Assembly (NCBI GenBank): GCA_013415795.1
Contig: JAAEEL010000041.1
Coordinates: 1 to 7,750 of the forward strand
Direction of reading: 5' to 3'
Origin: Methanocellales archaeon
GTDB taxonomy: Archaea; Halobacteriota; UBA148
DNA: 7,750 nt
Shown here piece after piece: positions 1-6,203 of this stretch (position 1 is its first letter; the number at the start of each line of letters is the position of its first letter). The notes beneath the pieces are model-generated. The model was not told the origin of the DNA. It saw only the letters and a program-made list of their open reading frames with translations, and searched no databases. The translations under genes and the position numbers were made by a program.

Positions 1-944
1 AATGGAAATATGATGGTGCAAGAATACAAATCCATAAAATAGGTGATGAAATCCAGCTTTATTCTAGGAAATTGGAAAACGTCACTAAGTCTCTACCAGA
101 TGTTGTAAACCTTATCAAAAAAAATGTAACTTTTGAGCGAGCAATTCTTGATGGAGAAGTTATTGCAATAGATGGAGATGGTAAACCGAGACCATTTCAA
201 GATATTTTGAGGAGATTCAGAAGGAAATATGACGTGGAGCAAATGGCAAAGGAGATCCCATTCCAACTGAGCTTATTTGATGTTTTGTACGATGGGCAGA
301 GTTTGATCGATTTGACTTTGATTGAACGGCGCAAAGTCCTTGAGAAGTGCATAAGAACTAAACACTCATCAAAGATTATCGTAGCACCGCAAATCATCAC
401 AGGTGATCTCAATGTTGTCGAGAGAATCTACCAAGAAGCGCTGTCAGCTGGACACGAAGGTGCGATGATCAAAAACCCCAAATCAGCGTACATCCCTGGT
501 AAGAGGGGCAAGAATTGGTTGAAGATAAAACCAGTAATGGAGACGTTAGATCTAGCAGTAACAGGTGCTGAGTGGGGGGAGGGCAGAAGGTCAAACTTTA
601 TCGGCTCATATTCCTTGGCTTGTAGAGATGAGGATACAAATGTATTTCTTGGTATAGGCAGGGTTGGAACCGGAATAACTGATGAACAACTAGCAGAATT
701 AACCGAGCTGTTTAAGGAACTCATAATATCAGAAATCGGAAAAGAAATTGATATTAAACCAGAGGTTGTGTTTGAAATAGCCTATGATGAGATTCAGAAA
801 AGCCAGAATTACGAATCAGGTTTTGCCCTAAGGTTCCCGAGATTGATCGGCGTAAGAAGCGATAAATCAGTCGAAGATGTAGATTCTGTGCAGCGGGTGC
901 GAGAATTATATGGGAAACAGAAAGGCCGCGGAATCACTAAATGA
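1..944 (+). CDS. lig: ATP-dependent DNA ligase (5'-partial)
   Basis: This is the archaeal replicative and repair DNA ligase, which seals nicks through a ligase-adenylate and then a DNA-adenylate intermediate. The open frame starts at base 3 and has no start inside the window. The TTG at 72 is internal, because conserved sequence precedes it. Nucleotidyltransferase motifs appear in order: motif I KYDGAR with the catalytic lysine codon at 6-8, motif Ia SRKLENVT, motif III DGE (150-158), motif IIIa FQLSLFDVLYDG, motif IV HEGAMIK (453-473), and motif V NWLKIKP (513-533). The OB-fold domain follows, with motif VI RFPRLIGVRSDK near the C-terminus. About 313 residues are visible. Archaeal ligases are usually 550-600 residues, so the missing part should be the N-terminal DNA-binding domain. 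All key residues in view are intact. The stop is TGA, 15 bases before the next gene, so the two are probably co-transcribed. Confidence 0.96.
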   Translation, partial: WKYDGARIQIHKIGDEIQLYSRKLENVTKSLPDVVNLIKKNVTFERAILDGEVIAIDGDGKPRPFQDILRRFRRKYDVEQMAKEIPFQLSLFDVLYDGQSLIDLTLIERRKVLEKCIRTKHSSKIIVAPQIITGDLNVVERIYQEALSAGHEGAMIKNPKSAYIPGKRGKNWLKIKPVMETLDLAVTGAEWGEGRRSNFIGSYSLACRDEDTNVFLGIGRVGTGITDEQLAELTELFKELIISEIGKEIDIKPEVVFEIAYDEIQKSQNYESGFALRFPRLIGVRSDKSVEDVDSVQRVRELYGKQKGRGITK

Positions 945-948
945 ATTT

Positions 949-953
949 AGGAG
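949..953 (+). promoter_or_regulatory. Shine-Dalgarno site of the small gene at 960
   Basis: AGGAG lies six bases before the ATG at 960, just after the ligase stop codon. It is the main sequence evidence that the following unrecognised frame is translated, and it sets its start. Confidence 0.6.
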
Positions 954-959
954 TTTTCA

Positions 960-1376
960 ATGATATATCTCTTAATTCATAGTGGCATTTTATCGTTAGG
1001 GGGCTATCTTTTTAGGTATTTTAGAGAGTTCGATATCCCCGCCAATTTAAAAAGCATTTTTCGTATTTTAGAGGAAGGTGAGGCGACTAAAACCTCTGAA
1101 GAGTCTATCTCTGATGATAAAGACATAAAAACGACAAGGCACTACCTTAGGTCAAATCTTTCAATAATTATTTCATGTAAGTCAAGTTTGTGGATTAACT
1201 ATGAGGCTATCGTTAATCCAATGCTTAAAGAGAAGATTAGCAGCATGTCTGAGAGCGAATTGGGGACTTTATTCGATAAATATGGCACTATTGACAAGTT
1301 AAATTCGATAAAACAGAAGATGAAAGAGGAAGTAAGTGATGTTTCTAATGGAATTCAGTCTTTTGCAGATTTGTGA
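960..1376 (+). CDS. Hypothetical protein downstream of DNA ligase
   Basis: I do not recognise this 138-residue protein. The ATG start is supported by an SD sequence six bases upstream. The first ~20 residues are hydrophobic and aromatic (MIYLLIHSG, then GGYLFRYF) and could be a membrane anchor or a buried amphipathic helix. Next comes an acidic, Ser/Thr-rich stretch (about residues 38-55, EEGEATKTSEES) that looks like a flexible linker. The rest is probably helical and charged (about residues 86-138, MLKEKISSMSESELG and KQKMKEEVSD). Serine is unusually frequent, about 14%. No catalytic or metal-binding motif stands out. The gene follows the ligase by 15 bases and probably shares its transcript, but nothing else ties it to DNA repair. 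It ends in TGA and converges on the DUF373 gene. It could be a lineage-specific orphan or a decayed remnant of a longer protein. Confidence 0.55.
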   Translation: MIYLLIHSGILSLGGYLFRYFREFDIPANLKSIFRILEEGEATKTSEESISDDKDIKTTRHYLRSNLSIIISCKSSLWINYEAIVNPMLKEKISSMSESELGTLFDKYGTIDKLNSIKQKMKEEVSDVSNGIQSFADL

Positions 1377-1406
1377 TTAAACACATTAAATTTTGAGATA
1401 AATTCG

Positions 1407-1412
1407 AAAAAA
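1407..1412 (-). terminator. Possible oligo-T terminator of the DUF373 gene
   Basis: A run of six T on the minus strand lies about 70 bases past the DUF373 stop codon, within the 106-base convergent gap. Archaeal transcription commonly ends at oligo-T tracts without a hairpin, so this is a candidate. No strong hairpin was seen beside it, and the tract is short for a region this AT-rich. Confidence 0.3.
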
Positions 1413-1482
1413 TGCAATATGGTTAAACAAGATTTATGGGGCAAATAACGGAACTGATGAAGTAATTGTGTTATATCCAAAA

Positions 1483-2556
1483 TTAGATTGAGGGTTTCCT
1501 GTTTTCCAACATCTTTATGTATGCAGATAGTCCGACTCCGATGAATGCTATGATCACTGCACCAACGATAGAGATCATAAGGTATTGAATTGCAGCAGAT
1601 CGGAATCCTTGGCTGAGTAATATTGCACATGCAGATCCACCCCAAAGAATAACACCTGCTGCTGATAGGAAAAATGGTAGAACCCAATATCGACCGACTC
1701 GTTCTTTGCTCAGATATGAGTCGATTATTCTTCCTACCCAAGAGAGAAGGCCGCTAGCTACAAACCACCAGACCGAGGCATTGATGAAAATTACGATGAG
1801 CAACAATCCCTGAGATTCAAGCTCCCAGCATCTGGCTAGTCCTTGTGTGATGCCTATGAACACAAGGATCGCTGCAGCTACGTATGTAACAAAAGAAATT
1901 CTCCCCCCATAGAAGGATCGTTTCAAGTTTTCTGTGAAATCCTCTATTATATCTTCCAGTCCAAATCCCCTAAAGAGCATATAAATGCCGATAAAGGCCA
2001 TGATGGCTATGATGGCACCTTGTGGATATCCTGCAAACACCGAAATTGCATATATCAAACAAGCCAAACCAACAGGTATGAAAAATGTCCTGGATACCTT
2101 GGGATCGCTGAACAACTCCTTTATTATATAATAAATGTTCTCCAGATTTTGGCTCTGCTTGACTATTACTCTACGGACAGAATCAACCCTGAACCTTGAC
2201 TCAATGAGGGGGAGTACATATTCGTCCTCGGCTCCATCCGTCACGACAATTGCATTTCTTGCACCATATTTCTCTGAGATATCATTAAGTTGGTTTGCTA
2301 TGAAAGTGTCAGACTTGACTCCAATATCCCGATCACCACAAATTGACACTATCTCAATATCAGCTCCCTCTGCTTTGAGTTTATCATATATCTGGATTGC
2401 ACCAAAGATCATGTTGGCATCAGAATCCTCTGGGTCATATAGTGCTAAATTAGTTGCAGCATCAAGATTATGAGCCCTACCCACAACAGGACCTTTAATT
2501 CCAACTTTATGTCCTAGGTCATCATCTCTATCAATACAGATTATGAGAGTTTGCAT
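1483..2556 (-). CDS. DUF373 family membrane protein
   Basis: This 357-residue protein belongs to the archaeal DUF373 family, which has no assigned function. The first ~155 residues form a predicted soluble alpha/beta domain with conserved, acid-rich motifs: CIDRDDDLG (7-15), GPVVGR (22-27), PEDSDAN (42-48), SICGDRDIG (71-79) and VTDGAEDE (105-112). Six likely transmembrane helices follow at about 157-175, 178-196, 219-240, 250-272, 291-313 and 323-348. The clustered Asp/Glu at strand ends resemble a metal or nucleotide site, but that is inference. The ATG at 2554-2556 is the natural start, because the CIDRDDD motif begins directly after it. There is no clear SD, and a TATA-like box lies about 27 bases upstream, so a leaderless mRNA is plausible. 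It lies 42 bases downstream of the CBS-ParB gene on the same strand, so partial co-transcription is also possible. Confidence 0.9.
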   Translation of the reverse strand: MQTLIICIDRDDDLGHKVGIKGPVVGRAHNLDAATNLALYDPEDSDANMIFGAIQIYDKLKAEGADIEIVSICGDRDIGVKSDTFIANQLNDISEKYGARNAIVVTDGAEDEYVLPLIESRFRVDSVRRVIVKQSQNLENIYYIIKELFSDPKVSRTFFIPVGLACLIYAISVFAGYPQGAIIAIMAFIGIYMLFRGFGLEDIIEDFTENLKRSFYGGRISFVTYVAAAILVFIGITQGLARCWELESQGLLLIVIFINASVWWFVASGLLSWVGRIIDSYLSKERVGRYWVLPFFLSAAGVILWGGSACAILLSQGFRSAAIQYLMISIVGAVIIAFIGVGLSAYIKMLENRKPSI

Positions 2557-2578
2557 TATCCTAAGTTATTGGAAAAAG

Positions 2579-2589
2579 AATATAAAAAC
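2579..2589 (-). promoter_or_regulatory. TATA-like promoter of the DUF373 gene
   Basis: On the minus strand this reads GTTTTTATATT. Its TTTATATT core is centred about 27 bases before the ATG at 2556. That is the usual archaeal TATA-to-start-site distance, so transcription would begin at or next to the start codon. The T-rich stretch could also help end the upstream CBS-ParB transcript, whose stop is at 2599-2601. Confidence 0.5.
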
Positions 2590-2598
2590 CTTGGCTCT

Positions 2599-3339
2599 TT
2601 AGTAATTCAATATTTTGACGTCATCCAAAGAAAGAAGGCCTGCATCTTTGGCGGTTCTTTCCATCCCAAGAGGTACATTTTTCTCTAGTACAAGTATATA
2701 GGCATCCATCGCTTCGATACCAATTTTTTTTGCCGCGATGACCCTATGGTGTCCATCAACAAGCAGCATTTTAGTTGGTTTTTTTATTACAACTATAGGC
2801 TCTGCTAGACCTTTTTTTAGTTCGTAGGTTCGCCCCTCCAGTTCATCCAAATGTATTTTTGGCTGAGTGGGGACAAGTTGATCGATGGGAACCTTGTCGT
2901 GTTTCACAGTTACCTTTATACCGTGAATAATTTCTAATGTCTTTTTTAGTTTCCATACCTTTTGAGGATCCGCCCTCTCTATCTGGGAACGTATGACGTC
3001 CGCATTAGAAAGAATTCCTTCAAGGTATCTAGCATCGTTAACTACCATTAACTTTGAAACACCATTTCTGAACATCACTCTTGCTGCATCGGTTAGGTCC
3101 ATGTCTGGGTGTGCTACTACGAGATCTTTTGACATGACCTTTGATACCTGATCATCTTGGCGTGAAGATAGAAGGTCCATGGAGGATACATAACCCTCTA
3201 CTTTACCGTTTTTGACTACTGGGAAGCCATCATGGTCGGTTTTATGAATGAGGTCTATGACATCTGCAATGGTGTCTTCTGGAGATACTGTAATAACATC
3301 TTGGGTCATATAGTCCTCCACCTTGAGTTTGTCTGTCAT
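2599..3339 (-). CDS. CBS-pair protein with ParB/Srx-like domain (DGHHR motif)
   Basis: This 246-residue fusion protein has two CBS motifs in tandem (about residues 5-60 and 65-120: VEDYMTQDVITVSPEDT, then VSKVMSKDLVVAHPD and NGVSKLMVVND). Such a Bateman module normally binds adenosine nucleotides such as AMP, ATP or SAM as a regulatory sensor. A linker (about 121-145) leads into a ParB/Srx-like domain (about 146-246) with VPIDQLVPTQ, the strand EPIVVIKK and the signature VDGHHR (194-199). There is no helix-turn-helix DNA-binding region of the chromosomal ParB kind, so a partition role is unlikely. The same superfamily includes sulfiredoxin and the archaeal ADP-dependent serine kinase SerK, so a nucleotide-dependent small-molecule or phosphotransfer role is possible. 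The start is ATG with at most a weak SD (AAGG). It is transcribed divergently from the ATP synthase operon and lies upstream of the DUF373 gene. Confidence 0.88.
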   Translation of the reverse strand: MTDKLKVEDYMTQDVITVSPEDTIADVIDLIHKTDHDGFPVVKNGKVEGYVSSMDLLSSRQDDQVSKVMSKDLVVAHPDMDLTDAARVMFRNGVSKLMVVNDARYLEGILSNADVIRSQIERADPQKVWKLKKTLEIIHGIKVTVKHDKVPIDQLVPTQPKIHLDELEGRTYELKKGLAEPIVVIKKPTKMLLVDGHHRVIAAKKIGIEAMDAYILVLEKNVPLGMERTAKDAGLLSLDDVKILNY

Positions 3340-3340
3340 A

Positions 3341-3380
3341 GGAATAGCCTTATATTGAGAGATATACGACTATTTATTCC
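3341..3380. repeat. Imperfect inverted repeat in the divergent promoter region
   Basis: GGAATA at 3341-3346 is mirrored by TATTCC at 3375-3380. Inside these, TATAT (3351-3355) is mirrored by ATATA (3362-3366), but the spacers differ in length (4 versus 8 bases), so the two pairs are not in register. It spans the likely core promoter of the CBS-ParB gene and might be a regulator site. In AT-rich DNA it could also be chance. Confidence 0.25.
3362..3368 (-). promoter_or_regulatory. TATA-like box of the CBS-ParB gene
   Basis: On the minus strand this reads CGTATAT, centred about 26 bases before the ATG at 3339, which would give a leaderless or near-leaderless transcript. A second AT-rich candidate, AATAAATAG at 3371-3379, would give a leader of about 10 bases. 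I cannot choose between them from sequence alone. Confidence 0.35.
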
Positions 3381-3417
3381 TTATGTTTTTTTATTATAGA
3401 ATCAATTTGCAGAACAG

Positions 3418-3433
3418 ATGAAAAGTTTTAAGT
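3418..3433 (+). promoter_or_regulatory. Candidate BRE/TATA promoter of the ATP synthase operon
   Basis: A purine-rich BRE-like stretch, ATGAAAAG, runs straight into a TATA-like TTTTAAGT. This layout is common in euryarchaeal promoters. Initiation about 27 bases past the box centre would fall near 3455, giving a leader of about 8 bases for the ATG at 3463 and excluding the TTG at 3448. A weaker alternative, TTTATTATA at 3389-3397, would start transcription near 3420. Confidence 0.4.
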
Positions 3434-3462
3434 CCTAAAATGTTCTATTGACTGGGAAAGAC

Positions 3463-3774
3463 ATGGCAATCAAGATTATACAGGAAATAAGGTCAGCTGA
3501 GATAGAGGCGGACAATATCATAAAAAATGCACAACTTGAGGTAGAAAAGATCTTATCGAATGCCAGACTTAAAGCGAGTGGAATTCTTGAAAAGGCTGAA
3601 GAAGACGCTAAAAAAGATCACCATCTAATCGTTAGTGAGGCGGATAAAGAAGCGAAAAAAGATTCCATTGCTATAAAGAGAGACAATCAGAAGGAGATCA
3701 AAGCCATAAAGCACGTTGCTCGAGAGAAAGTCGATGAAGCAGTCAATCTAATCGTCAGTAGGACGGTAAGATAA
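3463..3774 (+). CDS. ahaH: A1AO ATP synthase subunit H (peripheral stalk)
   Basis: This is the small coiled-coil subunit that pairs with subunit E to build the peripheral stalks, which hold the A1 catalytic head still against the membrane stator. From the ATG it is 103 residues, and almost all of it is charged, Ala/Glu/Lys-rich helix (SAEIEADNIIKNAQ, ILEKAEEDAKK, EADKEAKKD). It ends in a short tail, VDEAVNLIVSRTVR. Length, composition and position as first gene before subunit I all match the family. A TTG at 3448 would add five residues (MTGKD) in the same frame. I prefer the ATG because neither start has a real SD, the best TATA box predicts initiation near 3455, and family members begin close to this point. 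The stop overlaps the next start codon by one base (TAATG), so translation is probably coupled. Identification rests on context as much as on sequence, as coiled coils are degenerate. Confidence 0.88.
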   Translation: MAIKIIQEIRSAEIEADNIIKNAQLEVEKILSNARLKASGILEKAEEDAKKDHHLIVSEADKEAKKDSIAIKRDNQKEIKAIKHVAREKVDEAVNLIVSRTVR

Positions 3775-5723
3775 TGGCAGTAGCCGACATAAAAAGGGTC
3801 TACATCATTTCACACGGGTCTCAGAAAGAAGAGATTATCAGCGAGCTGCAAAAAGTCGGTCTCGTGGAGGTCACCGATCTACGTGAAAGACTGGCCACTA
3901 CTGACTGGAAATTACTTCTAAAAGAGTGGGGTGAGCCTGAACTTCGAGAGTTAGACAAAAATCTCTCGGAACTCGATCACACAATAGATTTTCTTTCAGA
4001 TTTTGAAGAAAATAGCAGCGGATTCATAGCGGGTTTTTTTAGCCCAAAGATTTCCATGAAAAAGAAAGAATTTGAGAGCACTGGCGATTTTTCTGACTAC
4101 AAAAAAATATGTGATCAGTGTAATGATTTAGAGACCAAGCTAAATGAGCTGAAAAATGAGGAAAATAGGCTTTTGAACACATTATGTCATATTTCGGTTT
4201 GGATGGACTTGGGCATTCCTTTAGAAGATACAAAGGGAACCGAAAAGACGAACATAGTGCTTGGGACTGTAAGTGCTTTTGATGAAATGGAGAAGGATAT
4301 AATAGAATTAGCATCTGAAACATATCTTCAAGTTGTCTCAAAACATGAGGAAGAATACCACATCCTTGTAATTTATGTGAAGGACAAAGAGGATGAGATT
4401 ACTCGAGTAATGAAAAAATATGATTTTGCTAGAGTTACTTTTCCGGAATTAACTGGTACTCCCTCTGAGGTCAGGGAGAGTGTCAACGAGAGACTATCAA
4501 TGATTGAAAAAGAAAGGAGAGACGCCCTAGCTGAAATCTCATGCATGCTCAAATACCGGTCTCAGCTTTTGGCAGTGTATGACCATATCTACATGGATAG
4601 AGAACGAGAAGAAATAATAAAGAACGTTGCAAAAACTGATACATCCTTCTTGATAGAGGGCTGGATCAAAGAGAAAGATATAGCAACTCTAAATCAAAGA
4701 CTGAAAATCGTATCAAATGAATTAGAGATATACACTAGAGAGCCAGAAGATAATGAGAGTCCACCGATCGCTCTAGAAAATACTGCCATAGTAGATCCCT
4801 TTGAAGCCGTCGTAGATATGTACAGCCCGCCAAAATACACTGAGTTGGACCCAACACCACTCGTGACAGCTTTTTTCATTATATTCTTTGGCATATGCCT
4901 ATCCGATGCTGGTTATGGGATTATGCTCTCAATTTTATCAATAATAATGATGAAAAAATATATCGTGGGACCAACAGGCAAAAAATTTCTGCGACTGTTG
5001 GCCATCGGTGGTATTTCAAGCTTCTTTTTTGGTGTATTGAGTGGAAGTTGGTTTGGAGACCTATTTAAAATGCCAGCAATCTGGATTAATCCTGTAGATG
5101 ATCCGATGACTATGTTGATATTCGCTCTAATTTTGGGAGTAGTACATATTTTCGTTGGCATAGGTGCGAAGACGTATAACAGCATAATGCAGGGAAAAAT
5201 AAAAAACGCTGTCTTTGATCAACTCACGTGGTTCACTCTCTTGGTCGGAGTGGTGCTCATAATTTTAGCAGAGATGGATATTTTATACCTCGGTATAATA
5301 CCCTACGTAGTTGCCGGATTAGGTGCAATGGCCCTCGTTCTAACGCAGGGCAGGTCTCAAAATGGGGTGGTGAAAAAAATACTTTTTGGATTTGCAAGCC
5401 TTTATGGGATAATAGGGTACTTTGGTGATGTATTATCCTACTCAAGGCTTATGGCACTCGGATTGGCTACAGTGGTGATTGCCATGGTCTTCAACAACAT
5501 AGCGCTAATGACAAAGGAAATATATATTGTTGGTACATTTATGGCAGCGATAGTTCTCATATTCGGTCATCTCTTTAATTTGCTCGTAAGCACTTTAGGC
5601 GCATTTATACATACTTGTAGGCTGAACTACGTGGAGTTTTTCAGCAAGTTTTATGAGGGTGGTGGAAGAAGGTTTTCACCCTTTAGGACGAGTACGAAAT
5701 ATATAGAAATAGAGGAGGTATAA
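3774..5723 (+). CDS. atpI: A1AO ATP synthase subunit I (a-type membrane stator)
   Basis: This 649-residue subunit forms the ion half-channels and anchors the peripheral stalks. Residues 1 to about 355 are the cytoplasmic domain, beginning with the typical ADIKRVYIISHGSQKEEI and including long coiled-coil helices (about 110-135 and 230-275). The membrane domain begins near 361 (TPLVTAFFIIFFGICLSDAGYG) and holds about seven or eight helices up to about 615. The essential arginine that faces the rotor carboxylate is R558, in DVLSYSRLMALGLA (codon 5445-5447). The conserved last segment HTCRLNYVEFFSKFYEGGG (613-631) holds the second conserved arginine, R616. The length is normal for archaea (about 620-700) and nothing is missing. 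The ATG overlaps the stop of ahaH. The last codons (EEV) double as the SD of the next gene. Confidence 0.97.
   Translation: MAVADIKRVYIISHGSQKEEIISELQKVGLVEVTDLRERLATTDWKLLLKEWGEPELRELDKNLSELDHTIDFLSDFEENSSGFIAGFFSPKISMKKKEFESTGDFSDYKKICDQCNDLETKLNELKNEENRLLNTLCHISVWMDLGIPLEDTKGTEKTNIVLGTVSAFDEMEKDIIELASETYLQVVSKHEEEYHILVIYVKDKEDEITRVMKKYDFARVTFPELTGTPSEVRESVNERLSMIEKERRDALAEISCMLKYRSQLLAVYDHIYMDREREEIIKNVAKTDTSFLIEGWIKEKDIATLNQRLKIVSNELEIYTREPEDNESPPIALENTAIVDPFEAVVDMYSPPKYTELDPTPLVTAFFIIFFGICLSDAGYGIMLSILSIIMMKKYIVGPTGKKFLRLLAIGGISSFFFGVLSGSWFGDLFKMPAIWINPVDDPMTMLIFALILGVVHIFVGIGAKTYNSIMQGKIKNAVFDQLTWFTLLVGVVLIILAEMDILYLGIIPYVVAGLGAMALVLTQGRSQNGVVKKILFGFASLYGIIGYFGDVLSYSRLMALGLATVVIAMVFNNIALMTKEIYIVGTFMAAIVLIFGHLFNLLVSTLGAFIHTCRLNYVEFFSKFYEGGGRRFSPFRTSTKYIEIEEV
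5712..5719 (+). promoter_or_regulatory. Strong Shine-Dalgarno site of atpK
   Basis: GAGGAGGT lies six bases before the ATG at 5726 and overlaps the final codons of atpI. It is the closest match to the archaeal 16S rRNA tail in this operon. That fits the need for many more copies of the rotor ring subunit than of its neighbours. Confidence 0.8.
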
Positions 5724-5725
5724 GA

Positions 5726-6202
5726 ATGGTAGAGATAGGATTAGGTTTGGCTTTAGCGACATTTGGTGCAGCCTTGGCAGTAGCTCTGCCAGGGGCAGGA
5801 TCAGCCATAGGAATAGGCACAGCAGGACAGACTGGCGCAGGTGTGGTAACAGAGTATCCAGAAAAATTTGGTATGATTTTGTTACTACAAGCGCTTCCGG
5901 GAACGCAGGGCATATATGGCTTATTAACGGGTTTCCTTGTTATAATGGGTATTGGTTTACTCGCCGGAGTGCAGCCAGTGGGAACTGAACAGGGGTTAGC
6001 CATACTTTTTGCATGTTTACCGATAGCGATAGCAGGTGGTCTTTCAGCGCCGGCACAAGGAATGGTTGCAGCTTCTGGTGTTAACTTAATTGCAAAGAGG
6101 CCAGAAGAAGTTGGAAAAGCGATCATATTTGCTGCCATGGTGGAAACGTATGCCGTGTTTGGCTTGCTAGCGTCGATTCTCATGCTTAGAGGGGTGTTAT
6201 AG
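5726..6202 (+). CDS. atpK: A1AO ATP synthase subunit K (c-type rotor ring, predicted Na+ type)
   Basis: This is the proteolipid of the membrane rotor ring that carries ions past subunit I. It is 158 residues with four transmembrane helices formed by an internal duplication. ALPGTQGIYGLL in hairpin 1 aligns with AMVETYAVFGLL in hairpin 2, and the cytoplasmic loops PEKFG and PEEVG also pair. Only hairpin 2 has the ion-binding carboxylate, E140; hairpin 1 has Q61 in its place. L57, T60, Q61, Y64, Q111 and E140 correspond to L61, T64, Q65, Y68, Q110 and E139 that coordinate Na+ in Enterococcus hirae NtpK. Na+ coupling is therefore predicted, although some such rings may also move protons. The gene starts two bases after atpI and has the strongest SD of the operon. 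The stop is TAG, one base before the atpE start. Confidence 0.97.
   Translation: MVEIGLGLALATFGAALAVALPGAGSAIGIGTAGQTGAGVVTEYPEKFGMILLLQALPGTQGIYGLLTGFLVIMGIGLLAGVQPVGTEQGLAILFACLPIAIAGGLSAPAQGMVAASGVNLIAKRPEEVGKAIIFAAMVETYAVFGLLASILMLRGVL
6189..6196 (+). promoter_or_regulatory. Shine-Dalgarno site setting the TTG start of atpE
   Basis: GAGGGGTG lies inside the last codons of atpK, seven bases before the TTG at 6204. It supports that non-ATG start, which gives the expected subunit E N-terminus. Confidence 0.6.
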
Positions 6203-6203
6203 G

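Noticed and set aside
72..944. DNA ligase starting at the TTG at 72
   Set aside because: The same frame is open back to base 3 and encodes the catalytic KYDGAR motif, so the gene begins before the window and the TTG is internal.
1377..1482. Small RNA or attachment site in the convergent gap
   Set aside because: I saw no stable hairpin, direct repeat or tRNA-like sequence, only AT-rich DNA with short homopolymer runs.
1355..1741. Minus-strand frame of 128 codons overlapping the end of the DUF373 gene
   Set aside because: It overlaps the transmembrane coding region of DUF373 in another frame, has Cys/Ile/Arg-rich composition with no recognisable domain, and crosses the end of the 960-1376 gene.
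2599..3339. Chromosome partition protein ParB
   Set aside because: Only the ParB/Srx-like fold with DGHHR is present. The central helix-turn-helix and dimerisation regions are missing, there is no parA neighbour, and the CBS pair points to small-molecule sensing.
3448..3462. TTG start for subunit H
   Set aside because: It has no SD, the best TATA box would start transcription after it, and the ATG at 3463 gives the more typical N-terminus. It cannot be fully excluded.
5683..6183. Minus-strand frame of 166 codons opposite atpK
   Set aside because: It is antisense to the highly conserved subunit K; its Pro/Ala-rich translation is what the reverse of a Gly/Ala-rich proteolipid gives.
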